DNA from: Pseudocercospora fijiensis CIRAD86
Lineage: Eukaryota; Ascomycota; Dothideomycetes; Mycosphaerellales; Mycosphaerellaceae
Direction: 5' to 3'
Length of the DNA stretch: 64,000 nucleotides
NCBI RefSeq assembly: GCF_000340215.1
Contig: NW_006921535.1
Coordinates: 2,112,483-2,176,482 of the forward strand
Shown piece by piece: positions 11,972 to 22,036 of the stretch (positions are counted from its first letter, which is position 1; each line of letters starts with the position of its first letter). Position numbers and translations under genes: made by a program. The notes under the pieces were generated by a model. That model searched no databases and had not been told where the DNA came from. It worked only from the letters and a program-made list of their open reading frames with translations.

Positions 11972-13231
11972 GCATTAGCCTAGTAGATAGCTAGTGCTGT
12001 TACAATTAAAGCACTTCAATCCGGTTAGTAGACTGCCGTAGCTATTATTATTGTTAGTAGAGCGGTTAGCATTGTAGGGATACGAGCCCCTTCTACGGCC
12101 CCTGTCGCGGCCTCCTCTATATAGCCGGCGGCTACGGCCTCTTCTACGGTTATTGTTACTGTTCCTATTGTCAGCATTGTTATTATAGTAGGAACCTTAG
12201 TTTCCTCCGCGGCCGCGGTTGCTACAGTTAGTACTAGCTAGTCGGATCCTCGATTCTAGTCGTTATTAGAGCTAGATAGCCCGCTCGGCTGTTTCTACTT
12301 CGACTATAAATTGAATGCGTATTAGGTTAGCCTATTCGAACATACGACGGCGGTCCAATTTAAGGACCAATTCCTATCGCAATTTAGGGCGTATTTCGGA
12401 AATCTAGATAGAGTCGGTCTTAGCTAGCAAATCGTCCTCGAGGGTCTTTAAATAGGCCTTAAATAAACGGGCTAATTGATTAGTCTTTTGCTTAGCCCGA
12501 AGGTACTAGTCCTAAGCGTGCTATTGCCTTAGTATAGGGTTTCTAAGGGTGTCTAGTATAATAGTCTTATAGTCTTGCTACTAAACAGCGGTCTGATTAG
12601 TAAGGGAATCGAAATGGTTATCCTAGGTACGCTTTAGGTCGCTATTGATGTACTACATCGCGTAGACAACTAGTAAATAGTTATCTAGAAGAGCCCTCGG
12701 CGCATTTCGTTAGTTAAGCTTACAATCGCGTATGTAATTATTGTATTGTTTGCGACTAGAGCTGTTAAATACGGTATAGTCCTTAAGCTTAGCATCCTTC
12801 TTTTAGACAGGGACGGGTAGTAAGGAAGGCCCTGCTATCGGCTTAGTAGTAGTTGTTAGGGCTTCCTATAGACGGCGAATCTCGAGGAGATTATCCTTTA
12901 GCTATTGTTCTTAACGTAAGGCAGTAAGCCTGTTTTAGGTAGCTTCCTAAAGTCTCGCTACTAGTTAGGGACCAAAGGCTAGCTAGCTATATCGACGGTT
13001 AACAATATTATTAAGAATGTCGTCGACAGGCAATTCTAGGTCGTTACCTAGAACTGCAGGTTCTTCTTTAGCAGGTCCTATAGTAGGCTCTTCGGTAGGA
13101 GGCACTTTAGCAGGTACTCTAGTAGGCACTTTAGTAGGCACTATGCTACTAGCATTGTCGTTGCTAGCGCTGCTAGCGGTAGCACGGTTATTGTTTCGTA
13201 ATAAGCCGGCTATTATAATAGGGGGTAACAC
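11972..13231 (-). pseudogene. gag-like region with an altered zinc knuckle
   Basis: At 11972-12013 the minus strand reads C-FN-C-NSTS-Y-LLG-stop-C. This is exactly the spacing of a retroviral zinc knuckle (CX2CX4HX4C) with the histidine changed to tyrosine and one glutamine to TAA, both CA-to-TA changes. Upstream, towards 13231, an alanine/proline/valine-rich open segment of about 80 codons precedes it. This is the expected gag location at the 5' end of the element. Confidence 0.7.
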
Positions 13232-13488
13232 TAATAATGTATTATTAGCCCCTAAGATGCGGATGTAGCGGAATTAGTAGGTATTAGTCTAGTACGATTA
13301 ACTTAGTGTAATAGGCCGTATAGAAGGCCTTGCTTAATAATTAGTACGGTTGTTTCGATAGAATAGTACGTATAGGTCCCGTTCTTAGGGCGCAATATAG
13401 TTAGATTAGTCTTGTTCGTAGCTATACCGCTGAAAGCTTAGAATAAGGACTATCTAGCTGCTACCCTTAAAGGGTAGATCGAATACTA

Positions 13489-13685
13489 TATAAGAAGGGT
13501 TATATTAGCAGGTAGATAGGGTAGTAGTAAATCAGTGTAGTATTCGATAAGGATCTAGAAGGAGAGGGAGGAAGGTAGGAGAGTTAGCCTAACGCCAAGC
13601 GCCAAGCCCTGCCTAAGGCATCGAGACCCTAGCTTCACTCGGCCTAGTTACATACCAATTACGTATAGCCTCTTTAGTCCTAATA
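13489..13685 (-). repeat. LTR (5' LTR in the element's orientation)
   Basis: It begins TATAAGAAGG where the partner has TGTGAGAAGG, and ends TCCTAATA. It is followed directly by TTCGT (13686-13690). Confidence 0.92.
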
Positions 13686-13690
13686 TTCGT

Positions 13691-14070
13691 CCCTTTCTCG
13701 ATAATAATCCGCTAGCGCTATCTCTTAAGACTCGTCTAATTTAGTATTAGTTAATAGACGACTAAATAGCGACCTACGGCCTCTTAACCGCTAGTAGATA
13801 CGAGAATATAAGCGAGTTGCCTTCTTACTCTTATAGAGCGCTCGAATACTAACCTTCTTATTCTTCGATTTAGCTACTAATTCGTAGTACCTCGAAACGA
13901 CGCGATCTACTACCCTCTCTACCCTCTCCGCCTCGGTTAACCGCTCGGCTCGTACCCTCTTTACGTTTTTGCCTTTATTACGCGCTATATCGAGTTTTAT
14001 ATACGATCTATATAGTAGAATATAAGAAATAGGAGGAGTACGAGGAATATACGCTTTAGAATAAGGTAGA
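13691..14070 (-). pseudogene. Fot1/pogo transposase, N-terminal part, dead
   Basis: The minus strand from about 14000 downward reads a basic helical region: KGKNVKRVRAERLTEAERVE, then KKVSIRALYKSKKATRLYSR and LRGRRSLFSRLLTN, ending in a segment like ALADYYRERDE. If the retrotransposon and one TTCGT copy are removed, the frame runs on without a shift into the segment beginning EIDIFLLVPL at 6521. The insertion therefore hit the coding sequence of the host element. Confidence 0.7.
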
Positions 14071-14219
14071 CGCGCCTACTAAGGATTATATAAGAAATAG
14101 CGATAGTAAGGTTCTATAGCTACTATATACTTAGATAAACTAGCTAATGTAATATTTAGACTCGCGGTTTAATACTATATGTACCTATATATCTGTATAG
14201 GACTGGAACCTGCTACTAT

Positions 14220-14315
14220 ATCGAGTTTTACGTATAGCCTACTAGGAAAAGGCGATTTTACGTATAGCCGGAAACCCCGCGAACAGCGGGGAGGAGTGTG
14301 TGACGGAACCCCGGA
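14220..14315. repeat. Right terminal inverted repeat of the pogo-like element
   Basis: It is the reverse complement of 3846-3947, nearly perfect for the inner 49 bp and looser outside. It contains a GC-rich hairpin, ccccgc-gaaca-gcgggg, at 14275-14291. Confidence 0.82.
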
Positions 14316-14526
14316 CACGCAATATTCTGCGCTTTCGTTGCCCATGCTGTGCTGTGCCGTGCACTCGCCACAAAGTGTGGCTTGACCTGACCTGTCTACA
14401 ATCTCTGCACGCCTTGAACTTCGATCCTTAATACTGCATGCCTGTCATCACCAACACGATACAGGAGACCACTGCATCGATGCTCCATGCTGTAGCGGTG
14501 CGGCCACGAGCTAGATAACGCGAGAC

Positions 14527-15492
14527 ATGGCGAAGCTTGTCGGCAGTACTGCTGTTAGTGCCACTGAGTACCTCTTTTCGCTGGCCCGCGCCGATGCTGC
14601 GCTGGCAACCATCACCTCCGACGACCAACTCCACGTAATCGATGCAGCTTCGCTAAAGACTCTAAAGTCTACCAACACCTGTCACACCGGCGTGTCCTGC
14701 TTGAAGTCCGGTCTTCATTCCAGCTTGGTCACCGGAGGTCGTGATGGCTTGGTTCGATGCTGGGATTCCAGGGCCAAGCAAGTCGCACAGCTCATCGAAC
14801 CTCAGTCCAGAGGCATCTCATCCCTTGCATGTCACGATCGCTACATTGCAGCCGGAACAGAAAGCACCAAAGAAGGCCTTGGCGATGTTAGCGTGCTTTT
14901 GTTCGACACTCGGAACTCGAGCGTGCCTTTGCGTCAATACAACGAATCGCACACGGATTCGTTGACACAACTGCAATTTCACCCGCTTCAACCACAGATC
15001 CTCCTGTCTGGCAGCACAGATGGCCTGATTTCTATCTTCGATGTCAACCATGCCGACGAGGAGGATTCTCTGCAACAAGTCCTAAATCCGCGGTCGGCAG
15101 TTCATTGCGCAGGGTTTCTCGCGCAGGACCAGGTCTATGTCGTTTCAACCGATGAACAGTACTCCATACACACGCTTGCAAAGACAACCGCTGAGGATGA
15201 AGACGTGCCACCACCCATCACATTTGGCGACGTTCGAGAGAAGCTACATTGCATGTACGTAATTGATGTTCTGGTGCAGCCGGACGGGCCCCCAGTCATG
15301 GCGTACGGGCACAACAAGAAGCAGACGCTATCTATATCTTCGCTGGGTTCTCCAGGTGCCTGGGCGTTCGGCGAAAAGGTCAATCTACCCGGTGCCCATG
15401 GCGAGGATGTAGTACGGGATCTACTTCTCACGGGCAAACGTGCTTTTAGCTGCGGCGAGGATGGCATTCTCAAAGCATGGGCGTTAGAATGA
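14527..15492 (+). CDS. WD40-repeat protein, WDR89-like
   Basis: A single exon of 321 codons whose ATG follows gagac. WD40 signatures are clear: LVTGGRDGLVRCWD near residues 68-81, HTDSLTQLQFHPLQPQILLSGSTDGLISIFD near 142-172, and a closing AFSCGEDGILKAWALE at the C-terminus. The overall length and the phrase pattern around the middle repeats fit the WDR89 family, a beta-propeller scaffold of unassigned molecular role. The protein would be soluble and act through protein contacts. Its ATG lies only 211 bp from the end of the pogo-like element, so it sits at the edge of a RIP-mutated block, yet its own frame is intact with normal CA/TG content. Family assignment is confident; function is not. 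Confidence 0.85.
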   Translation: MAKLVGSTAVSATEYLFSLARADAALATITSDDQLHVIDAASLKTLKSTNTCHTGVSCLKSGLHSSLVTGGRDGLVRCWDSRAKQVAQLIEPQSRGISSLACHDRYIAAGTESTKEGLGDVSVLLFDTRNSSVPLRQYNESHTDSLTQLQFHPLQPQILLSGSTDGLISIFDVNHADEEDSLQQVLNPRSAVHCAGFLAQDQVYVVSTDEQYSIHTLAKTTAEDEDVPPPITFGDVREKLHCMYVIDVLVQPDGPPVMAYGHNKKQTLSISSLGSPGAWAFGEKVNLPGAHGEDVVRDLLLTGKRAFSCGEDGILKAWALE

Positions 15493-15546
15493 AGCGCGAG
15501 ACGTAGGTCAAGTTTTCATGTTCGACCATCGTGAGGGCATTACACT

Positions 15547-16440
15547 TCAACCGAAGATACCCATTTCCGTCCGCATAGCACCCGAACGTATTGATTGCAC
15601 TTCCTGCTCTGCACAAATTTCCAACAGAGACACGCTCCATTCATGAGTTGGTTTCCCCCATTCCACTGACACCATCGTCAGGTCCCACTTGCTCTCATTG
15701 ATCGTTGCTCGCAGCCGATGGAGCAGATAATCCGCAGCAGCACTCTGGCAATGCGCGCATATATGTTTGCGTCTCACAGTGGACACATCCACATCTAGGC
15801 TCCTCACACTCTCGAATTGCAACAGTTCGTTCGCAATGCTGACTCCGCCTCTCCTGTTGGCCATGTCTCGATGCTATAGTGGCAACCATCAATGTCGGCG
15901 CGGTGGCAGATGACTTTGAGCCTCTCGATCTTCGGACAAAACTTTCTCAAAATTCTGAGATCTTCCTCTCCGACCCGGAACCCGATTGATACGCGGACAT
16001 TTCGCATGTGACGCAACGCAAAGAAGGGAAGCCACAGCGCTGCTCGAGACTCAACAAACGCCGTGTGTCAAGAAGAAGAGTGCCATCCCTGAAAAAAAAT
16101 GACGTTCCTTCGAAGTACCAGAACTTTGATGCGAGCATATTTACCCATTGAGAGCAGACCACTTTATTATAGTAAGCTCATTGGGCCCTTCCTCCACCTT
16201 GGTTCTCCGCGATGTTTTACCGCACTGCGGCTCGTCCAAGCGGCATCGGGAGGTCTGTAATGCGGATCGGATACGCCATGACATAGATCATGTCGCGAGT
16301 CTCGAGCGGTAGGTCCCAGAAGTTCGATTGCAGGACATTTATATCCACATTGGCTGGGCCACTTGAGTCTGCATCTTGGAACAGCAGTCAAATTTGTCGA
16401 TAATTCATCCATTGCAACAGGTTCGTTAAGCTGTTTTATA
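15547..16440 (-). pseudogene. Decayed F-box/2EXR-type gene
   Basis: Reading the minus strand downward gives ordered, protein-like blocks spread over different frames. FWDLPLETRDMIYVMAYPIR (near 16325-16260) matches the fungal LPxExRxxIY domain. It is followed by an in-frame TAA and TGA, then LASKFWYFEGTSFFFRDGT, then after a frame change ESRAALWLPFFALRHMRNVR, then after another change NELLQFESVRSLDVDVSTVR towards 15547. An intron could explain one frame change, but not two in-frame stops plus several shifts. The TAA after LGRAAVR could come from CAA by C-to-T at CpA. The Harbinger-type element ends just upstream at 16632. Most likely a dead gene. Confidence 0.5.
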
Positions 16441-17439
16441 GAATCGAGAATGCTCGAGGCGAGATACTCATGCAAGAAAAGCATTGCACCTGAGGCTCGA
16501 ATTTTCTTGGCCAATTGACCATGATCAAAGACAATACTTCTGATAATTTCCATTTTCCTTCTTCGAACGAGCACATTTCTAGTCGTCAAAGCAGTGCATT
16601 CTACAAATCGTGGGAAGTTGCTCGTAGGTAGTAGAGACCTTTAGCAGGAGGTGTCGCTGTCTACCTCCGACAACAACTTCTAACTAATGGTTCACTACCT
16701 GTATCCACTGTATCCACTATATTATATATAGCTAATCGATTGTAATGCCGTAGGTCGTAATGCAATAAGTCTATTGCTAAAGGAGGTAGATATAGAAGCG
16801 GTATAGTAGCCTTAGCGATAGTAACTACCTTCCCCTATAATATTAAACCTTCTATCGATCGCTCTATAGTATACTAAATAATACCTTCGGAGGCTCTACA
16901 CTACTAGCAGTATGTCTATTATAATATATTACAAGCTCTTAATAATAGTTAAGGTCGTACGAATAATATAGATAGTATATAATAGTATAGAAGGTAACGT
17001 TATTAGATAGAAAATTCGAGTAGAAATCGGGCTTCGTAAGGGACTCGGAGGGATAGTAATAAGGCGGCTAGAGGACTCGAAGGTAGGTAGTAGATCGCTC
17101 GTCTTCCTATCCTACTAATTTGTTAGCGAATCGAGATTATTATAGCCTTCCGTAATACCTTCGTAGGTCGCTATCTCCCCTCCCCCTACCTACTACCTAG
17201 AGTTATCGATATAGCGACTAGATCTAGTAAATACGCCTCTCTATTATTATCTATGCCGCTACTAACTACTCTAGCAAGTTAATTGCGGCTATCTCTATTA
17301 CCTAGACCTTCGCTATTAATTAAGACCGTAGAAACACTATCTTAGAAGGGCAGTAATATAGCTTACCTATTAAAGCTAGGTAAGCTATCGGCTCGAATAG
17401 AGTTAGTTGTCTTCTAGCAAATAAATAATATAAAGTATG

Positions 17440-18400
17440 CCTATAAGAAGGGCAATATTACTAACTTCTATCGGCTTGTTAGAGGTCGTATAAATGCGTA
17501 GGCTCGTGCTAATAGTAAGAAGGAGTTTAGCAGTAATTCTAGCTTCCGGTAGAGCTATAACGTAAAGTTAGTTAAGAGGGTAAAGGAATAGGGCCAATAG
17601 GCCGCTAAAGAGCGCTCTACTAGTATAGCACCTAGTAACGATAACCTCTCGTAAGCGAAGGACTTCTTTATTAAACACGCCCTACGTATAAACCCTTAGC
17701 TCTTCGATAAGGTAGCGATAAAGGAATAGAAGGAGGCGGCTCGGCGTAAGGAGGTCGTTATCCGCGATAGTCTAATAGATAGGTTAGGCTCGAAGCGACG
17801 TCGATTAAATAATAGCTCTTCTTAGGCGACCTCTACTAAACCGGAAGAATCTCCTACGCCTTCTATACCGTCGACGACTTAGCGTATACGACTACGCCGC
17901 CGTAAGCGTAATAATAACGCCTCGATTAATAGAGCGTTCTCGAAACTAAACGAATTGCTAAAACCGCACTTCGAGAAGGTAGGCGTTATTATTGTTATTA
18001 TTATAGCTAAGAAGCTAACTTCGAGAAGATTAAGGAAGGCCTAACCGCCCTTAATTAGCACTATATTCGAGGCCTAACTAATAGTTAGAAGAACGAATTA
18101 CAGCACCTTAATACTACTATTATAAGTGCTATTATCTCTCTCTTAACTAGCAACTTACTAATATTAGCTAGACGGTAACAGGTATATATCCGGATTGTAC
18201 TCGAGTACTATTATAGGTTATCTACCGTAGGAAGAGTAAGATACTAATACTAGAGCCATTCGAGCGCTTACCGAAACTAGGCTTCTTATAGCAGATAGGG
18301 TAGTTAGATCGCTACGATTAGGATTAGAATATAGACGATATTAAGGTCTCCGAGGACTTTTTCGACTCGGAGGAGTAGGTAGTAGTTATTATAGTATAGA
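17440..18400 (+). pseudogene. Second open frame of the Harbinger-like element, dead
   Basis: The plus strand reads KKGNITNFYRLVRGRINA, AKDFFIKHALRINP, KEVVIRDSLIDRLGSKRRR and IRLRRRKRNNNASINRAFSK, broken by TAG codons where glutamine or tryptophan is expected. The basic, helical character and its place opposite the transposase suggest the DNA-binding accessory protein of PIF/Harbinger elements, but I cannot see a Myb/SANT motif clearly. Confidence 0.45.
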
Positions 18401-18749
18401 GTTCGTTTTATAGGATTAGTTAAAGCAAATCCCTACTTATTTGTTAGCAATATTGCTCTTTAGTATCGATTTAGCGAACTAGTTGCTCCTACCGTTGCCT
18501 TATTGTTCTCTTAATCGCGAGATTATCGCTAGAAATTTAGGAAATAGGAGGAGAGGTAGGGTTAGTAGTATATAACTATTACTTAGTAATAGGTTAATAA
18601 CATTGCCGAGACATTACGAGAATCGCGTATAAACGCTCTAGTTACCTATTTTCGCTGCTTTCTAGATATATACTAATAGCTCGAAATATACTCGCTCCTA
18701 TAGTACGAGTACTAAGAATACCGTTAGAATTGTAAAGCTATACTTTAAC

Positions 18750-20058
18750 TTCTCGATATTATCGTCGTTCTTCTATTACTATTACTACTACTATTACTAT
18801 CGCTACCCTCGTCTTCTATCGCCGGCGACGTATACCTATCTCTTTTATCGCCCTTATTACCTCGCTTTAGTCGCGGCAGTTGCTATCCTAGCGGAAGAAC
18901 CGTCGTAACGAGGGCTCTAATCTCGTTACTAATTTAAGCATTAGTCGCCCTCGAATAGAGATATTCTTCTAATACCGGTAGATCTATACGACCTATAGAT
19001 ACCTAGTTTCTATAATAGTAGGTATAGCAATTAGTAAGAAGAACGTACGCTCGATAGATAGACCTAATAGCCTATAAGTCCGCCCTCTGCTTAACTAAGT
19101 TAATCCGCTATAGATTTAATATCTATCCGAATATATACTCTATAGCAACCCTTAAAGCCGATATCTCCTAGTCTATCTGCCTCTATAGCGGCGTACGAGG
19201 TTAACTATTCTAACCTTTAAAAGCAGATATAATACTATCCGCTACTACGTACGCCGAGTCGCTATAAATAAATACCTTATCGTCTAATCTATACCTATCG
19301 AATAACGCGTACCAAATCTACTAAATATTAGATTTAAACACTATCCGAGAATCCCTAAAAGAGCTAGGTTTAGGACTATATAATAACGATAGCAGACCGT
19401 CTAGAGTAACAACCGCCTAGAATTTAATGCTATATACTCTCTTATATCCGCTATAGTACAACTTCTAGTTATACTTTAGCCTATAGCAGGGACGAAGGGT
19501 ACTATTAATAAATCTATATACTTTAGCAAGACTAACGTCCGGTTCTAATGCCTCTACGCATCTCCGCAAATACTAAGGGGTTAACCGACGAGTGTCGAAT
19601 AACAATCTATCGCTAAAGAAGTCGTCTAAATGCTTAAGAATAGTATTAAATATAATACTAATCTAGGTCGGCCCTCTACTAAAGTCGTACGCTAGTAACT
19701 GCTAACTCGCACTGCTTGCTAATCGCTATAGAAGCACTAATAAGGCTTCTTCCTTAGTAGGTTCTATACGGTATAGCTACTTAATCTAGTCTAACTTAAG
19801 TAGCCTTACTAACCTATATAGGTCCTACTTCTAGAAGCGAAATCTACGCTTATACTAATCGTTTGTTAGGTCCGCTAACCTTATCCTTTTAAGCCGATTA
19901 TAATCGTCTAGATATAGGCTCCTTATTTAATCGCCTATGTATACCTCGTCGGCCTCGTTATTTATAATAATATCGACTACCGACTCGAGATAGGCGCTAG
20001 CCGCTTGTCTAACAACTACCTAGTAGTCTAGTAACAATTGCCTTACTTAAGCGTCCAT
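18750..20058 (-). pseudogene. PIF/Harbinger transposase (DDE_Tnp_4), dead
   Basis: It starts at an ATG (20058, MDA) on the minus strand. Recognisable blocks are EEALLVLL, LLAYDFSRGPT, LYYSGYKRVYSIKF, VVTLDGLLSLLYSPKPSSFRD, RLDDKVFIYSDSAYVVADSI, PRTPL and RVAIEYIFG, in the order of the DDE_4 family. Normal YSGHKRxH reads YSGYKRVY (two His-to-Tyr) and FGR reads FG-stop. More than ten codons are TAG or TAA. The frame remains traceable for more than 400 codons because the changes are substitutions only. Confidence 0.75.
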
Positions 20059-20266
20059 TTTGAGCCGATAACAATACTACTATATACTAACTAAGGTCTA
20101 TATTAAAGAGCTAGGGTTATATTACTATAGATACGATAACTAAGTAGCTAAGAGGTAGCAAAAGGAGGTTGCTAAAGGCCTCGGAAGAGCCGTCTCAGAT
20201 AGGCTTAGTTACTAACCCTAGTGAACACTACTAAATTCTGGCACTGGAGGTTGCTAAAGGTGTCTA

Positions 20267-20499
20267 GTACGATTGATTTTGGCCCGTGCGGCAAGCACAG
20301 CCGACCAGCCGTCCCCAACTCGACCACACCCCTTGGAACATCAAGCTCGCATAAGAATACTAACCGACAGACTTCCAACATGAAGACCACCAGAAGATCA
20401 TAAGTCATACAATTCCCGCGCAGTTCCTTCCTCCATCCTCACCGAACACCCGACCTTCACGATTCTCCCCGCGCCAACTCCACATATACACCAACAAAC
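20267..20499. other. Upstream region of the NTF2-like gene
   Basis: Unmutated DNA between the Harbinger-like right end and the next ATG. The last 80 bp are C/A-rich (ccaactccacatatacaccaacaaac), typical of a fungal leader. No further element seen. Confidence 0.4.
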
Positions 20500-21144
20500 A
20501 TGACCCAACTCACCCACGAAGCCTCAGACGCCCAATCCATAAAATCTCTCATAAGCACCTTCTTCGACGCAATCAACAACGTCGACATCAAAGCTTTGGA
20601 GAACTGCTTCACAGACGAAAACGCGAACCTCGTAATCCTCCGACAAGATCCTCCACGCCAACCCTCCGCTTCAAATTACCCGCAATACAGATCCGTGCCG
20701 ACGACCAAAGAAAAAGATGGAAAAGGCGAAGAGAAAATCGAAGTCGTGATTAGGACGAGCATTGAGAAGTTTAGTGAGTAATTACAATACAATACCAATC
20801 CCAAGCACACGTTCTTGGGAAACTTTGAACGCGGCGCTGACTGACGGGTTCAAGTCTCCTTAATCCGCGACGGCGAAAAGCGAAGAAGAGGGCAACCGCA
20901 CCAACCAATCTTACACGAATCCCCGGATTTGGACGGCACGGATATGAGGATTGATAAATTTTTTGCACAGGTCTGGTCGCCGTTTAAGGTTACTTTTGAT
21001 GGGGTTTTACATCATTATGGGAGTTTGGCGTATACTGTTGTGAAAGTTGGGGGGAAGGAGTGGAAGATTGAGGGGTTGACGCAGAATTATCGGAGGACGC
21101 CGGGGTGGGAGGTGCCGGGTGAGGGAGGGGGTGGGAAGTTGTGA
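20500..21144 (+). CDS. NTF2/SnoaL-like small protein
   Basis: Two exons, 20500-20773 and 20855-21144, give 187 residues. The 81-nt intron begins GTGAGT, has gctgac as branch site and ends caag. The frame closes exactly across it (IEKF-ISLIRDGEK). The N-terminal helix QSIKSLISTFFDAINNVDIKALENCFTDEN and the C-terminal strands VTFDGVLHHYGSLAYTVVKVGGKEWKIEGLTQNYRR have the layout of NTF2-like/SnoaL folds, whose members include isomerases, cyclases and non-catalytic binding proteins. I see no residue set that fixes a reaction. The tail is glycine-rich. It lies 234 bp from the Harbinger-like element and is not visibly RIP-damaged. Confidence 0.75.
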
Positions 21145-22036
21145 GAGGGAAAGAGGGGGATATTTATTGAAATGAGGAGGTTGGGGGGATGTGTTGGCTT
21201 GAAGGGATTATGAACTTCAGGCCGTTGTTGTCATTGTCGATGGAAGTTAGTTATGCAATGACAGTTTTGCAGGATGCTCCATTATTCGCCGTGAAGTGAG
21301 ATCGTGGAATCTCCCTTTCCTCCTGATTTTACCTCGTTGAATTCTCGGCGACTGGCGGTTTCGTCTCCCGACCATGATATTGAAAGTATTCGCTGGGTTC
21401 ACCTATATGAGGAGTGCGTGTGCCGCATATTTCCTCTCTAAGCTCGGCAATAAGGCTACACCGGCGCTACTAGTGCTCCAGGCCGTCGAAGATACGCCGT
21501 CATCAATGGCGGAGACGCTTTGGGAGCACTAGGTGAGTCTATGGCAGCACACACTTGATGACCTAAAAGCTCGAGGCCCAGGCTGGCTATGAGCCAAGCG
21601 TCTCTCAAAGTGCGAGAAAGCTATGCTGACCAGCGTTGGAGATGGCTTGAGGCATGAGGTGAACAACTCTCAAGAGCTCACTTCTACTCATGGCAGTCTG
21701 GGATGTCGGGGTCAAACCTGCCATTTCATGCAACATGGCAGCCGCTTTGAAAGTCCTGTCACCCTTCAGACGTGACAGTTCGGTGTTAAATTTCCATTTT
21801 CACGAAATTACTCGTACAGAGAGTAGTATTATCATTCATAAATCTCAATCGTCATACATTTACAAAAGCGCTTTGTCAAGCATCGTCTCGGTCGTACTGA
21901 TTCGAATATCTTACCCAGTCCATAGCGCACGAAGCGTTTGAGAGTCTACTCGAGGGGCGAGCTGTAGGTGTTAGATCATCACTGTCGCTGCTCAAATGTC
22001 AGCGATTTTCCAAGATTGATCAAATCGTATCTGCAC
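21145..22036. other. Intergenic, nothing recognised
   Basis: Normal composition between the 3' ends of two convergent genes. Short open frames only. I see no repeat or RNA gene. Confidence 0.4.

Larger units (their letters stand above)
6522..13685 (-). mobile_element. Chromodomain Ty3/gypsy retrotransposon (chromovirus), complete with LTRs
   Basis: This 7,164-bp element has 197-bp LTRs at 6522-6718 and 13489-13685 and a TTCGT target duplication. On the minus strand the order is gag with a zinc knuckle (about 13231 to 11972), protease, reverse transcriptase, integrase and chromodomain, the order typical of Ty3/gypsy chromoviruses. A purine-rich tract next to the 6522-6718 LTR fits that orientation. 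It lies inside the pogo-like transposase frame and is less mutated than its host element, so it is the younger insertion. Stops and altered catalytic residues show it is inactive. Confidence 0.92.
3846..14315 (-). mobile_element. Fot1/pogo-like DNA transposon split by a nested retrotransposon
   Basis: Inverted ends at 3846-3947 and 14220-14315 enclose a RIP-mutated Fot1/pogo (Tc1/mariner superfamily) transposase on the minus strand. Without the nested retrotransposon (6522-13685) and one copy of its target duplication the element is about 3.3 kb. The left end follows a TA dinucleotide (3844-3845), as expected for this superfamily; the right flank reads CA, so the target duplication is not confirmed. 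A second copy begins at 63057 with the same end, also preceded by TA. Mutation is heavy inside but light in roughly the outer 50-100 bp at both ends. Confidence 0.75.
16632..20266. mobile_element. PIF/Harbinger-like DNA transposon, RIP-inactivated
   Basis: The ends tagagacctttagca (16632-16646) and tgctaaaggtgtcta (20252-20266) are inverted copies matching at 14 of 15 bases, and both ends carry a further gttcacta motif within 60 bp. Between them RIP composition is extreme from about 16720 to 20215. Two convergent broken frames are present: a transposase on the minus strand at the right end and a basic second protein on the plus strand, which is the usual gene content of PIF/Harbinger elements. 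I could not settle the 3-bp target duplication. Confidence 0.7.

Noticed and set aside
13017..13268. Plus-strand frame rich in Gly/Leu/Val (GTLVGTLVGT)
   Set aside because: It is the complement of the Pro/Ala/Thr-rich gag segment of the retrotransposon, not a membrane protein.
16084..16162. 56-nt intron (gtaaat...tttttttcag) in the decayed F-box/2EXR gene
   Set aside because: Its sequence codes for FWYFEGTSFFF, which fits the family, and it lacks a branch site; it would also not remove the other stops.
447..20266. AT-rich blocks as centromere or replication origin
   Set aside because: Identifiable transposases, LTRs and inverted ends explain the composition; no further structure is left over.
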